DNA of 64,000 bases from Pontibacter populi (GTDB lineage: Bacteria > Bacteroidota > Bacteroidia > Cytophagales > Hymenobacteraceae): assembly GCF_019336435.1 (NCBI RefSeq), contig NZ_JAHWXQ010000001.1, positions 124,001 to 188,000 of the forward strand, written 5' to 3'. Positions 9,148-18,072 of the stretch are shown piece after piece. Position 1 is the stretch's first letter; every line of letters begins with the position of its first letter. The position numbers and the translations under genes are program-made. Below the pieces are notes generated by a model. The model was not told where the DNA came from, made no database searches, and worked only from the letters and a program-made list of their open reading frames with translations.

Positions 9148-10119
9148 ATGACCTGGTACCAGACCATCACCCTGCTCGAGATTCTGTTCGGTGCGCTCTT
9201 TTTTGGGCTGTACGCAGGCTATCTGTGGCGTGTGCGTCGTATTGCGCATTTCTTCGGGCAGCGACCACATGGGGTCTGGGTTAAATTCGTGCTGCGCCAT
9301 CTCTACCTTATTCTTATAGTTATAGCTATCCTTGGGCCATCGTTCGGCGCCATGAAAAAGGAGATCAGAACGATTGGCAAGGACCTGTACATTGCGGTGG
9401 ATCTTTCGGCTTCTATGAACGCGACAGATGTGCAGCCCTCACGCCTCGAAAAATCTAAACAGGAAATCCAGCGCCTAATCACACGTTTCAACTCCGACCG
9501 GATGGGACTGATGATCTTTGGGGATGACGCCTATATACAAAGCCCGCTTACCTATGACCAGAATGCCCTGCAACTATACACACGCACGCTAAATACCAAC
9601 CTGCTGCCCAACACCGGCACAAACTACGAGCCCGTGTTGCAGCTTGCCCTCGAAAAATTCGGGCAGTTAGGTAACAGCCCTGCGGCAGAGCAAAAAGCCC
9701 GGGTGCTGGTATTAATTAGCGATGGCGAGGATTTTGGAGATCAGGTAGAGCAACTGGCCGAGCAGCTTCGTGAGCAGAACATCAGGGTATTTACGCTTGG
9801 CGTGGGCACCACCGAAGGCAGCCGCATACCAGTAGGCAACACGTATAAGCGCGACAACGATGGCAATATAGTAACTACAAAACTGAACCCGGAGCCACTT
9901 GCTAAACTGGCAGAACTGACCAATGGGCAATACTTTGAGGTAAACGACCGGGTGAGTGAAATAAGCAGGCTGGTAAGCGCTATTAATAATATAGAAGGCG
10001 AGCTGCGCGAAAGCAAAACAATAGATGTAACAGCCAACAAGTACGTGTACCCACTAGCACTTGCGTTACTACTTATTCTGCTGGATGCGCTGCTAACTAT
10101 AAAGATCGTACGGATATGA
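9148..10119 (+). CDS. VWA-domain membrane protein, BatB-like
   Basis: 323 residues. Membrane segments at about 8-25 and 50-66, a von Willebrand factor A domain, and a C-terminal membrane helix (YPLALALLLILLDALLTIKI). The metal-ion-dependent adhesion site is intact: DLSASM near residue 84 and ISDGED near 191. This is the layout of BatA/BatB proteins of the Bacteroides aerotolerance (Bat) cluster, which work with MoxR ATPases in envelope stress. The next gene overlaps by 4 bases (ATGA) and encodes a BatC-like TPR protein. BatA, BatD and MoxR are not next to it here, so only a partial cluster is present. Confidence 0.88.
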   Translation: MTWYQTITLLEILFGALFFGLYAGYLWRVRRIAHFFGQRPHGVWVKFVLRHLYLILIVIAILGPSFGAMKKEIRTIGKDLYIAVDLSASMNATDVQPSRLEKSKQEIQRLITRFNSDRMGLMIFGDDAYIQSPLTYDQNALQLYTRTLNTNLLPNTGTNYEPVLQLALEKFGQLGNSPAAEQKARVLVLISDGEDFGDQVEQLAEQLREQNIRVFTLGVGTTEGSRIPVGNTYKRDNDGNIVTTKLNPEPLAKLAELTNGQYFEVNDRVSEISRLVSAINNIEGELRESKTIDVTANKYVYPLALALLLILLDALLTIKIVRI

Positions 10120-11042
10120 AAATGTGGCTGGCGATACTTCTTTTCCTGAGCATACCCGGATCCGGTATTCAAACCATTTCCAGGATAAACGATTATACCG
10201 TACGCGCTGCTAAAGCCTACGAGAAGGAGAACTACGCCGAAGCCATAACCGCTTACGAATACCTGCTGGAAGACCTGGAGGTACAAGACGACCAACTGCG
10301 CTTAAACCTGGCACATGCTTATTTCAAAGCCGGTCTCTGGGCTGATGCACAGTATCAATACCGTTTGCTGGCCGATCATACATCTGGCCACATCCGGTCG
10401 GTGGTGCACCTGCAGTTAGGCAACATTGCCAGTTACAGTAAAAAATACGCACAAGCCCTCTCGCTGTACCGTAACTCCCTGGTGGCAAACCCTGAAAACG
10501 AGACCGCCCGCTACAACTACGAACTCCTTAAAAAGTACCTGGAACTGCACCCGGAGAAAGCTGAACAGGACAAACCGGACCCGGAACTGGATCAACCTGA
10601 TGGCCAGCAGTTGCCGCCTGCTGCAGAAGAAAACCTGGAACCACAGCCGAAACAAAACCCGGACGCCAAGGGCGATCACGAACAGGAAACTGATACACCA
10701 CAGCCAGACCCGGCCGGTCAGGATCAAAAACAAGGTGGGCAAAGCAATCGGTCTAAGCAAAAAGACAAAGAAGAGGCAGCCGGCAACGAGCAAGGAGATA
10801 CCGAAGGGCAGCAACTCAACAGCCAGTTCGACCCTAACCAGAAAAACCCGCGCGGTAGCAACGAAAATGCAGCCGCAGACGATAGTCGTGCCCGAACACA
10901 AATAGAGAGACAACAGGTAAAGATCAGTGCTGAGAAAGCAAAGATGCTGCTCAACGCCATGCGCGACGCAGAACTGCAATACCTGCAACAGCTTCCTAAA
11001 AAAGCGAAAAGCCAGAAAGACAACAGCAAACCAGACTGGTAA
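10116..11042 (+). CDS. TPR protein, BatC-like
   Basis: 308 residues. Signal peptide or membrane anchor at 1-18, tetratricopeptide repeats at about 28-135 (AAKAYEKENYAEAITAYEYL, LNLAHAYFKAGLWADAQYQY, LQLGNIASYSKKYAQALSLY). A long Gln/Pro/Glu/Asp-rich disordered region (about 140-255) follows, then a short helical C-terminal segment (KAKMLLNAMRDAELQYLQQL). This matches BatC of Bacteroidota, which partners BatB. It overlaps the BatB-like gene by 4 bases, so the two are translationally coupled. The low-complexity linker explains long false frames on the other strands. Confidence 0.85.
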   Translation: MKMWLAILLFLSIPGSGIQTISRINDYTVRAAKAYEKENYAEAITAYEYLLEDLEVQDDQLRLNLAHAYFKAGLWADAQYQYRLLADHTSGHIRSVVHLQLGNIASYSKKYAQALSLYRNSLVANPENETARYNYELLKKYLELHPEKAEQDKPDPELDQPDGQQLPPAAEENLEPQPKQNPDAKGDHEQETDTPQPDPAGQDQKQGGQSNRSKQKDKEEAAGNEQGDTEGQQLNSQFDPNQKNPRGSNENAAADDSRARTQIERQQVKISAEKAKMLLNAMRDAELQYLQQLPKKAKSQKDNSKPDW

Positions 11043-11110
11043 ACTATAGTTTGCCTTCTCCCCTCCCAACTTTAAACTATAAAAAACCTCAGCTTATTTT
11101 TTGAATTCAC

Positions 11111-11124
11111 AAACCGATTGGTTT
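11111..11124. promoter_or_regulatory. TetR operator-like palindrome upstream of the regulator
   Basis: AAACCGATTGGTTT, a near-perfect palindrome 20 bases before the TetR start codon. A related sequence lies before the thioesterase gene. It is the right size and shape for a TetR dimer site; binding is inferred. Confidence 0.6.
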
Positions 11125-11144
11125 ATTTTGTCGCAACATTATCT

Positions 11145-11744
11145 ATGGAAACTATAACCAAAGCCGAACGCACGCGCCAGTACATAATCGAACAGGCAGC
11201 ACACTTGTTTAACCAACGTGGTTATTCCGGTACTTCGTTACAGGATATCATGGCTGCAACCGGGCTTACGAAAGGTGGCATTTATGGTCATTTCGAGAGT
11301 AAGGAAGAGATTGCGCTCGCGGCTTTCAACTATGCGTCCGGTATTATTCTGCAATTGCTTTCGCAAACTGTAAATGCTCACAAAACAGCGGTAGCTAAGC
11401 TGGAAGCGTTGCTGGACTTTTACAAAAAGTATCTCATTTCCCCGCCTATTACCGGTGGTTGCCCTGTTTTAAACACATCTGTAGAAGCCGACGACACCAA
11501 CCCACTGTTGCGCGCCAGTGTGGTAAAAGTGCTCAATAAAATGCACCGCTCCCTCGAATACATAGTGCAGCAGGGAATACAAAATGGTGAGTTGAAAGCT
11601 ACAGCTAATCCGGAGCAGTTTGCCATACTTTTTATCAGTATGATAGAGGGTGGCGTTATGGTTTCCAAGGCGTATGGTAATCCGCTTTATCTGAATACAG
11701 TTTTAAAGCAGCTGCACAAGATGATAGCTGAAATTAAAAGCTAA
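11145..11744 (+). CDS. TetR/AcrR family transcriptional regulator
   Basis: 199 residues from the chosen ATG (METITKAERTRQYIIEQAA). A frame opens earlier at 11118, but that start lies inside the operator-like palindrome. The helix-turn-helix is typical: LFNQRGYSGTSLQDIMAATG then LTKGGIYGHFESKEEIALAA. The C-terminal ligand-binding domain (VLNTSVEADDTNPLLRASVV) resembles TetR_C regulators that sense small organic electrophiles or acyl compounds. It probably represses itself and the thioesterase gene 50 bases downstream, because both have the same palindrome in front. Confidence 0.92.
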   Translation: METITKAERTRQYIIEQAAHLFNQRGYSGTSLQDIMAATGLTKGGIYGHFESKEEIALAAFNYASGIILQLLSQTVNAHKTAVAKLEALLDFYKKYLISPPITGGCPVLNTSVEADDTNPLLRASVVKVLNKMHRSLEYIVQQGIQNGELKATANPEQFAILFISMIEGGVMVSKAYGNPLYLNTVLKQLHKMIAEIKS

Positions 11745-11761
11745 TTTTTTTGATCATAAAT

Positions 11762-11777
11762 AAACCAAACGGTCTTT
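11762..11777. promoter_or_regulatory. Second TetR operator-like site before the thioesterase
   Basis: AAACCAAACGGTCTTT keeps the AAACC / GGT half-sites and spacing of the palindrome at 11111-11124, with weaker symmetry. It lies 16 bases before the thioesterase start. Confidence 0.5.
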
Positions 11778-11793
11778 TTTAAATTTATCAACT

Positions 11794-12306
11794 ATGAACG
11801 AGACATCACTACCAAAGTACCCGGAAAGCGCTTCACTTATTCGTTTTGAAGACTGCGACCCGTTCGGCCACCTGAACAACGGCCGCTACACCGATTACTT
11901 TCTGAACGCCCGCGAGGATCAGCTCCGTGAGAACTATAACCTGGATATTTACCGCCATATGCAGGCAGCAGGTAAAGCATGGGTGGTAACCTCGAACCAG
12001 ATGGCGTACCTGCGCGAGGCCAAACTGATGGAAAAAGTAACCATACGTACGTGCCTGCGCTGGTTTACCGATACCGACATTATGATGGAAGCCCTGATGC
12101 TGGATAAGAAAACCGGCAAAATTAAATCGGTGGCCTGGATGCGCTTTAGCTATATAGATGTGAAGATTGGCAAGAAAACTAGACACGAAGATCATCTGCT
12201 GGAGCTTTTTGGCAAAGTGGCTATACTTGGCGAAGGTAAAGACCTGTTAATGTTTGAGGAACGTGTTAAGGAACTACGGCAGTCAGAAGTAGCTATTGAA
12301 CAATAA
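11794..12306 (+). CDS. Acyl-CoA thioesterase, 4HBT hot-dog fold
   Basis: 170 residues. It hydrolyses acyl-CoA thioesters in the cytoplasm. The signature SLIRFEDCDPFGHLNNGRYT, with Asp in the active-site loop and the HLNN motif, is that of the FcbC / 4-hydroxybenzoyl-CoA thioesterase-like family. YLREAKLMEKVTIRTCLRWF is the following strand pair. It sits immediately downstream of a TetR regulator with a shared operator-like palindrome, so its expression is probably ligand-controlled. Chain-length preference cannot be told from sequence. Confidence 0.87.
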   Translation: MNETSLPKYPESASLIRFEDCDPFGHLNNGRYTDYFLNAREDQLRENYNLDIYRHMQAAGKAWVVTSNQMAYLREAKLMEKVTIRTCLRWFTDTDIMMEALMLDKKTGKIKSVAWMRFSYIDVKIGKKTRHEDHLLELFGKVAILGEGKDLLMFEERVKELRQSEVAIEQ

Positions 12307-12450
12307 CTTATAGTTGCTGAAAGTTTTTTTCAGTTTTTTTCTGTCGTCTTGCAACCAATAAGGCTGTTTAAGACTCTTCCTTTTAAGTTTACGTGTGCGC
12401 TCATCATTCTGAGCTAAAACTGCATCTGATCATTTTCTGCCAAACCTGAT

Positions 12451-13086
12451 ATGAAAAAGGAACTTAAGAGTATTTTAGAAGTAATAACGCTGGCTGAGCG
12501 GCTAAAGTGCGAAATGCGCCACAGCTGGCTTACCGATGGACGACAGGAAAGTGTGGCAGAACATACCTGGCGCATGGCTTTGATGGCAGTTTTACTGGAA
12601 CCTTACCTGGATGAGGAAGTTGACACCGCCCGAATGCTGAAGATGATCCTGGTACATGATCTGGTTGAGATTGAAGCAGGTGATATTCCGGCTTTTCAGC
12701 TGATGACTGAAGAGGCAAGAGCTTTAAAGCAACAGAAAGAACTGCAGGCGATTGAAAACCTGCGTGATAAACTAGGGAATGGCATCGGGCAGCACATTTT
12801 TGAACTATGGCACGAGTTTGAAGCCAAAGCCACCTACGAAGCAAAAGTAGCCAATGCCTTAGATAAACTGGAAGTACGCCTGCAACATAACCACGCCGAC
12901 ATTGCCACCTGGCTGGAAGTGGAACAGGAAAACGTTTTCAGAATGGGCGACCATACCGGTTTCGATTCCTGCCTCGATCAGTTAAAAGACCTGATACAGG
13001 AACAGGCAGTGCAAAAAATGGAGAAGGCTGGCATTTCCACTACAAGTGTACTGGCCCGGGTAGCATCGCAGAATGCGCTCGCTTAA
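12451..13086 (+). CDS. HD-domain hydrolase, YfbR/HDDC2-like
   Basis: 211 residues. Metal-dependent phosphohydrolase with the HD pattern: His in ESVAEHTWRMALMA (about 38), HD in LVHDLVEIEAGDIPAF (about 69-70), and Asp in NALDKLEVRLQHN (about 137). Family members act as 5'-deoxynucleotidases or related nucleotide phosphatases. No regulatory domain is attached. It stands alone between the thioesterase and a terminator; the substrate is inferred from family only. Confidence 0.87.
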   Translation: MKKELKSILEVITLAERLKCEMRHSWLTDGRQESVAEHTWRMALMAVLLEPYLDEEVDTARMLKMILVHDLVEIEAGDIPAFQLMTEEARALKQQKELQAIENLRDKLGNGIGQHIFELWHEFEAKATYEAKVANALDKLEVRLQHNHADIATWLEVEQENVFRMGDHTGFDSCLDQLKDLIQEQAVQKMEKAGISTTSVLARVASQNALA

Positions 13087-13119
13087 AACTTTAGGTTAAG
13101 TTAAACATGTGAATGCAGG

Positions 13120-13146
13120 AAGCACTGGCCTAAGTCAGTGCTTTTC
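13120..13146 (+). terminator. Terminator behind HD hydrolase gene
   Basis: Stem AAGCACTG / CAGTGCTT with an 8-base loop, followed by TTCTGTTTTT. Confidence 0.7.
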
Positions 13147-13235
13147 TGTTTTTATATTTCCTAACTATAGTTTACACTAATCAAAAGGCAAAACTATAGT
13201 TGCTATTCGTATACTTGTGCTCTCAAATTTAAATT

Positions 13236-13682
13236 ATGGACTCAACTGCACATCACCGCCAACTCGAGAAACTATACCACAGCGCCAACATACAGCAGTT
13301 TATAGAAGGCAGCCAGCTAACCGTACAACACCAGACAGCAGAGATTACGTTGCCGGTACAGCCACAGTATAATCATGGAGCCAATGCCATGCACGGCGCT
13401 CTGTATTTTAAATTGCTGGATGATGCCGCCTATTTTGCTGTTGCTTCTATAGTTCAGGATGTGTTTATAGTTACCTCATCTTTTCAGCTAAACCTGGTGC
13501 GCCCTGTAACCGGAGGAACTATAAAAGCAGTCGGCAAAGTCAGAACGATCGGTAAAAATCTGTTTGTAGCTGAGTCTACGTTATTTAATGAGCAAGGCAA
13601 AGAAGTTGCTTTCGGTACAGGTCAGTTCATGAAAACAAACCAGCCGCTCAGCAGCCTCGACGGATACGCTGAAGTAAATTAA
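13236..13682 (+). CDS. PaaI-family hot-dog thioesterase
   Basis: 148 residues. The motif YNHGANAMHGALYFKLLDDA is the PaaI active-site segment (HGG-like loop, Asp on the following helix). The remaining strands VTSSFQLNLVRPVTGGTIKA and VAESTLFNEQGKEVAFGTGQ complete the fold. It should hydrolyse acyl- or aryl-CoA esters. It is monocistronic: a terminator precedes it and two AACTATAGTT copies (13163, 13192) lie in its upstream region. Confidence 0.87.
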   Translation: MDSTAHHRQLEKLYHSANIQQFIEGSQLTVQHQTAEITLPVQPQYNHGANAMHGALYFKLLDDAAYFAVASIVQDVFIVTSSFQLNLVRPVTGGTIKAVGKVRTIGKNLFVAESTLFNEQGKEVAFGTGQFMKTNQPLSSLDGYAEVN

Positions 13683-14057
13683 TTATATTACCCTCAAGTA
13701 TAGCCTTCTCGATGGCTGTTTTTAAAAGTGCGTTTGGTTCTAAAGTTAGAGTACCCACTGTTGCATCTGTACCCTTCCAACCTTCCTTATAACTCTTAAA
13801 GCCGTCACTAAATCACTTCTACTGATTTGTATTTATTCGTGTATCCCAATACGTTACCGCAGTTCCCTAAGCAGAAAAACACCTAAGCTGAGCTGGCTAC
13901 TTATAAATTTTTTGTGTGCTTCCCTCCCATTTAATACGCCTTCTCTTACATATACTCTCCCTTTACCAGTAATTAATAAACCGTGAAGATATATCAATAA
14001 CTAAAGAATGGCCTCCTTGTTCTTAAGGGTATATTCTAAACGAAAAGTAAAAAAACT
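13683..14057. other. Intergenic region, nothing recognised
   Basis: 375 bases of mixed AT-rich sequence between the PaaI gene and the CHRD-like lipoprotein. No coding frame with plausible start and composition, no strong hairpin, and no copy of repeat families A to E was found. Confidence 0.3.
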
Positions 14058-14660
14058 ATGAAAAATTTATCACAAAGAGCTACAGCCATTGCTGCTGCAT
14101 TTTCAATTTTTGCATTTACTGCCTGCGACTCTAATGAAGCAACTCCCGATGCAACTTTACAATCTGATAATTCACAGGCAGCTCATCAATCCAATTCAAT
14201 GAACCTGCACAAAACGTACACTGTAGAGTTGATGGAGTTGAATGGCTCTGGTGTAAGCGGCATGGCACTGATCGAATTAATGGGTAGCGAGATTGAAGTA
14301 AGTTTAGAGGCCACAGGATTAACTCCCGAAATGGAGCACATGCAGCATATTCATGGCTTTATAGAGAACAACAAAAATTCGGTATGCCCTCCCCCTTCTG
14401 CAGATACCAATGGTGATGGCCTGATAAGCTTGGTGGAGGGTATTCCTTTCTATGGACCGGTGCTGGTACCTCTCACTCCGTACCCAATGGCTGACGTAAC
14501 AGGTATGGTAGATTTTATGAATCAGTATTCTATAGACAGAACAGTGAGATCCTTACAAAATAACGTAATTGTGCTGCATGGCATGTACGTTGATGGCGTT
14601 TATGATCCAACCATACCAGTAGCCTGCGGTCAGATAAAAGTAATGAACCAGGGAAAATAG
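14058..14660 (+). CDS. CHRD-like lipoprotein with a calcium-binding loop
   Basis: 200 residues. Lipoprotein signal (AAAFSIFAFTAC, Cys about 23), a Ser/Gln/Asn-rich linker, then a beta-rich domain: YTVELMELNGSGVSGMALIE, IEVSLEATGLTPEMEHMQHI and HG. The last resembles the CHRD/Cu-Zn-SOD-like fold (HIHG). An EF-hand-type loop DTNGDGLISLVE lies near residues 115-126, so a bound calcium is likely. A late VLHGMYVDG and a conserved CGQIK tail follow. It would be exposed on the outer membrane or periplasmic face. Catalytic SOD activity is unlikely because the full set of metal-binding histidines is not seen. It is a stand-alone gene ending in a shared terminator. Confidence 0.7.
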   Translation: MKNLSQRATAIAAAFSIFAFTACDSNEATPDATLQSDNSQAAHQSNSMNLHKTYTVELMELNGSGVSGMALIELMGSEIEVSLEATGLTPEMEHMQHIHGFIENNKNSVCPPPSADTNGDGLISLVEGIPFYGPVLVPLTPYPMADVTGMVDFMNQYSIDRTVRSLQNNVIVLHGMYVDGVYDPTIPVACGQIKVMNQGK

Positions 14661-14685
14661 GGTTAACCTACTTAACTATAAAATA

Positions 14686-14722
14686 AAAAGAGGAGCAGAT
14701 GTAAATCTGCTCCTCTTTTATT
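14686..14722. terminator. Bidirectional terminator
   Basis: Perfect 15-base stem AAAAGAGGAGCAGAT / ATCTGCTCCTCTTTT with a GTAA loop. It serves the converging lipoprotein gene (plus) and S9 peptidase gene (minus). Confidence 0.9.
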
Positions 14723-14734
14723 TTAAACTATAGC

Positions 14735-17629
14735 TTATTGGTTGATCTCACTGGCTAACTCTGGCTCTGGTTGTGGCTCAGGCTCGAGTTCAAAACCATA
14801 GTCTTTCCCTTTCAGGATAGTCGGCACGCCCTTCTTCATCCAGATTGGCATTGGTTTGCCTTTCAGGTAATAATCAAAGAACTGCGACATTCTAACGGAA
14901 AGGTCTTTGCGGTTTTTACGCTGCACCAGGTTATGGTCTTCGCCGTTGTACACCAGCATCCAAACCGGTTTGTTTAACCTGCGGAGTGCCATAAAGTACT
15001 CGATGCCTTGGTACCACGGAACAGCACCATCCTGGTCGTTGTGCATGATAAGTAGCGGCGTTTCTACACGGTCAGCAAAGAACAGCGGCGAGTTCTCGAT
15101 AAACTGCATTGGTTTCTCCCAAAGCGTTCCACCAATACGGCTCTGCGTTTTCTCGTACTGGAACTGGCGGCTCAGGCCTGTTCCCCAACGGATACCACCA
15201 TACGCACTTGTCATGTTCGAGACAGGAGCACCAGCCATGGCAGCTTTAAACAGATTGGTTTTGGTAACCATATACGCGATCTGGTAACCGCCCCAGCTCT
15301 GCCCTTGCAAGGCCATGTTCTTTTCATCAATAAAGCCCTGCATCGCCAGCTTTTGCACACCTGGTATAATACAGTCCATCGCGCTCTCGCCCGGGTAACC
15401 ATTTTTGTACACGATGTCCGGCACAAATACCAGGTAGCCATTACTCACATAGTAGGAGATGTTAACCGTAGAAGCACTTGGTGCAGGGATTTTATGGGCA
15501 TGCAGCTCATCTGAAGAACGCTCATAAAAATAAACGATCATCGGGTACTTCTTCTTCGGATCAAAGTTCTCTGGCTTGTACAGCAAACCTTCCAGCGGAA
15601 TTCCGTCCGTAGATTTCCAGTCAACTAACTCCACCGTTCCCCACAGGTAATCTTTCATTTGCGGGTTAGCGTTGCTTAGCTGCGTTGGTTTATCAAAAGT
15701 GGTTGCCGTGGTATACAGGTCCGGGAACTCCTGGAAAGAGCCCTTGCGGAACGTGAAGCGGTTCTCATTTTTAGCTTTGCGCAAACGGGTAAAGCTATTC
15801 GGAGCCATTACCAGTTGCTCAGGCTGCGCCTCTTTGCTCACATAATCACGGAAATAACCACCTGATTTATCCTTGTTATTGAAAGTGCTTAAGTAAAGCG
15901 TGGCGTTTTCTGGTATAAACTTCTCTTCATCGTCTAGCTGCTCGTATCTAAAGCTGAGCTTATTCTTGCGGCCATAGTTATCAGTCAGGTTAACAGGTGC
16001 TTTTTTACCCGTCGGGTCCAGTTTCCAGATGTCGTATTTATCATACACCAACAGGTAGCTATCATTCTCAACCCACCCTGCAGAACTATAGGAACCTGGC
16101 AGCGCCGGTATGTCATTCGATTCGTCGTAGAACGGCAAACCGATACGTTTGGTAAGGTTCAGGTTCTTGCCATTTTTAGTTGCCAGCGTGTGCCAGCTGC
16201 TATCGGTTGGTTCGTACCAATACACATAGTTTCCCTTCGGAGATAAGCGTGGATAGCCGCGCGTTTCATTCAGTACCTGCTTGCGTGTGCCTTTTTTCAG
16301 GTCGATCAGGTAAGCATCTTTACGGGTTGGTGTATCGTAACCGATGGTCATTTTGTACTTTTCGTCGCTCACACCAAGTGCCACATCACCTTCGCCGTAC
16401 GCATCCAGGTACACATCCGGAATCTCCAGGGTAGCCAGCTGCTGCATTTTCTTGCCTTTCAGCTCATACATCGCCAGGAACGACTGCTTCAGATCGCGGT
16501 CCTTATTCTTAAGCTGCATCGGCTGGATAAGAGGGTCTTTGTAGGTCCAGATGTCGAGGCTAACTTTGTCTTCTTCCAGTTGGGTCGTATCTTTTTCGTA
16601 GCGGGTCGGGCGCGGGAACGTACCAAAGAAAAGGCGCTTGCCATCTTCCGAGAAATTCAGTCTGCCATGTTCACTCACCATCCAGTCTTTCGGCATACCG
16701 GCGCTCAGTGTATCGGCCAGTATTGTTTTGCGGTTGTCCTTTTTGGTCCAGTGGTGCAGGGCAAAGTAACGGATCTCAGCTTCCAGGGTATCGTTGGTTG
16801 CCACAAAAGCCAGTTGCTCACCAGCCTTATCAGCTGCCAAACCTTTGTAAGTTACTTTGCCTGTATCAATTGGCATCACTTTCAGGTCGGCGGTGCTTAC
16901 GGCAAAAACGCCAGCTTTGTGCAGCGAGTCCAGCTCATCTTTCACAAAGTAAAGCATGTTGCCCTTCTCCGAGAAAGTATAGTCAATTACTCTGTCAAAG
17001 CGTTGCTCTTTACCGGTTTGCAGGTTACGCAACACCAGTTCTGTACCGTTATATTTTTTATTTTTCTTCGGAGCTTTTTTAGCTACGGCCGGTTTGGCCG
17101 CTTCCTCTTTTTTGGCTTCTGCTGCAGGCTCTGCTTTCTTTTCCTTTTTAGCCGGAAGCTCTTTCTCCAAGTGATAAGCTACCCAGTTGTTCCCGTTTTT
17201 AGGAAGCTGATAAGACTTTACCCGCGGCATCTTTACCACGTTCATATTCTCCAGCAGCACTATAGCCAGGGAATCTTTCGGCAGGTCGTCGCCTTTTTTC
17301 TTCTTCAATTTCAGCTGGCGCACTTTCTGGTACTCCGGCTTAATATTGAACACAGCATAACGGCTGTCGTTGGTAAAAGAGGCCTTGGTGCCACGCGGGT
17401 AACTGGTAAGTTTGTTGGTTACCATATCCCGGATCAGGAGTTCACCATCGCCTTCCTGAGGGTTCACATTAAACAGCACATACTTGCCGTTATCCGATAT
17501 CTTTTCCCCATCCACGTTTTTCCAACTGTCGTACACGTCGTGGGTTAAAGGTTTTTTTGCTGCTTGCTGTGCCTGGGCCTGCATAAACCCGAAACTACAG
17601 CATACAGCCAGGTATAAAAATTTCTTCAT
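14735..17629 (-). CDS. Secreted S9-family prolyl-oligopeptidase-like peptidase
   Basis: 964 residues. Signal peptide 1-20 (LAVCCSFGFMQAQAQ), a beta-propeller N-terminal part of about 650 residues with a Lys/Ala/Glu-rich insertion near 155-190, and a C-terminal alpha/beta-hydrolase domain. The catalytic triad is visible: Ser in GQSWGGYQIAYM (about 778), Asp in HNDQDGAVPWYQG (about 864), His in NGEDHNLVQRKNR (about 898). It should cleave peptides, probably after proline or a similar residue, in the periplasm or outside the cell. Length and layout fit large Bacteroidota S9 peptidases. A Pro/Glu tail (EPEPQPEPELA) ends the protein. It is monocistronic. Confidence 0.92.
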   Translation of the reverse strand: MKKFLYLAVCCSFGFMQAQAQQAAKKPLTHDVYDSWKNVDGEKISDNGKYVLFNVNPQEGDGELLIRDMVTNKLTSYPRGTKASFTNDSRYAVFNIKPEYQKVRQLKLKKKKGDDLPKDSLAIVLLENMNVVKMPRVKSYQLPKNGNNWVAYHLEKELPAKKEKKAEPAAEAKKEEAAKPAVAKKAPKKNKKYNGTELVLRNLQTGKEQRFDRVIDYTFSEKGNMLYFVKDELDSLHKAGVFAVSTADLKVMPIDTGKVTYKGLAADKAGEQLAFVATNDTLEAEIRYFALHHWTKKDNRKTILADTLSAGMPKDWMVSEHGRLNFSEDGKRLFFGTFPRPTRYEKDTTQLEEDKVSLDIWTYKDPLIQPMQLKNKDRDLKQSFLAMYELKGKKMQQLATLEIPDVYLDAYGEGDVALGVSDEKYKMTIGYDTPTRKDAYLIDLKKGTRKQVLNETRGYPRLSPKGNYVYWYEPTDSSWHTLATKNGKNLNLTKRIGLPFYDESNDIPALPGSYSSAGWVENDSYLLVYDKYDIWKLDPTGKKAPVNLTDNYGRKNKLSFRYEQLDDEEKFIPENATLYLSTFNNKDKSGGYFRDYVSKEAQPEQLVMAPNSFTRLRKAKNENRFTFRKGSFQEFPDLYTTATTFDKPTQLSNANPQMKDYLWGTVELVDWKSTDGIPLEGLLYKPENFDPKKKYPMIVYFYERSSDELHAHKIPAPSASTVNISYYVSNGYLVFVPDIVYKNGYPGESAMDCIIPGVQKLAMQGFIDEKNMALQGQSWGGYQIAYMVTKTNLFKAAMAGAPVSNMTSAYGGIRWGTGLSRQFQYEKTQSRIGGTLWEKPMQFIENSPLFFADRVETPLLIMHNDQDGAVPWYQGIEYFMALRRLNKPVWMLVYNGEDHNLVQRKNRKDLSVRMSQFFDYYLKGKPMPIWMKKGVPTILKGKDYGFELEPEPQPEPELASEINQ

Positions 17630-18072
17630 CCTGGGTAAAATAGGTTAGTTAGTTTAATAGTTGATTAGTTGTTCGTATCTAAAGATAGGTAAAACCCCGA
17701 AAGGTTTAAAACATGAAGAAAGTTATAGCTAAAACTACAGATAGTTTATAGTTTACCTTCTTAAAGGACAAGATAAGCTTTGAAGCTAGAGAGTTTAGGA
17801 GTTAAAGAGTTTGTGAGTTAAAAAGTTAGAAGGTTAGAAAGTTTAGAAGTAGGGTGCTTGCGGTAACTTTCAGGTGTGCTCTAATGTTGCTAACAGAGAA
17901 GTGAGAGTCAGTTACAACCTCAGAACTAAGTACATCATTAGGTCTGATCTTAAACTCACAAACTCTTTAACTACCAAACTCCTAAACTCTCCAACTTCCT
18001 TACCTAACGTTCGTTTGTTTTTAACTATAAATCCTGATAATTTCACAGTACCAATTAAATCCTTACAAAATC
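17630..18072. other. Intergenic region with an imperfect inverted repeat
   Basis: 443 bases between the divergent S9 peptidase and thiolase genes. The block at 17787-17820 (GAGAGTTTAGGAGTTAAAGA then GTTTGTGAGTTAA) returns as its reverse complement at 17950-17992, about 130 bases away, with a short insertion. Each arm itself consists of degenerate GAGTTnA units. Otherwise nothing is recognised; both promoters must lie here. Confidence 0.55.

Noticed and set aside
16580-17548. 322-codon plus-strand frame opposite the S9 peptidase
   Set aside because: Shadow of the real gene; low-complexity aromatic composition and no domain.
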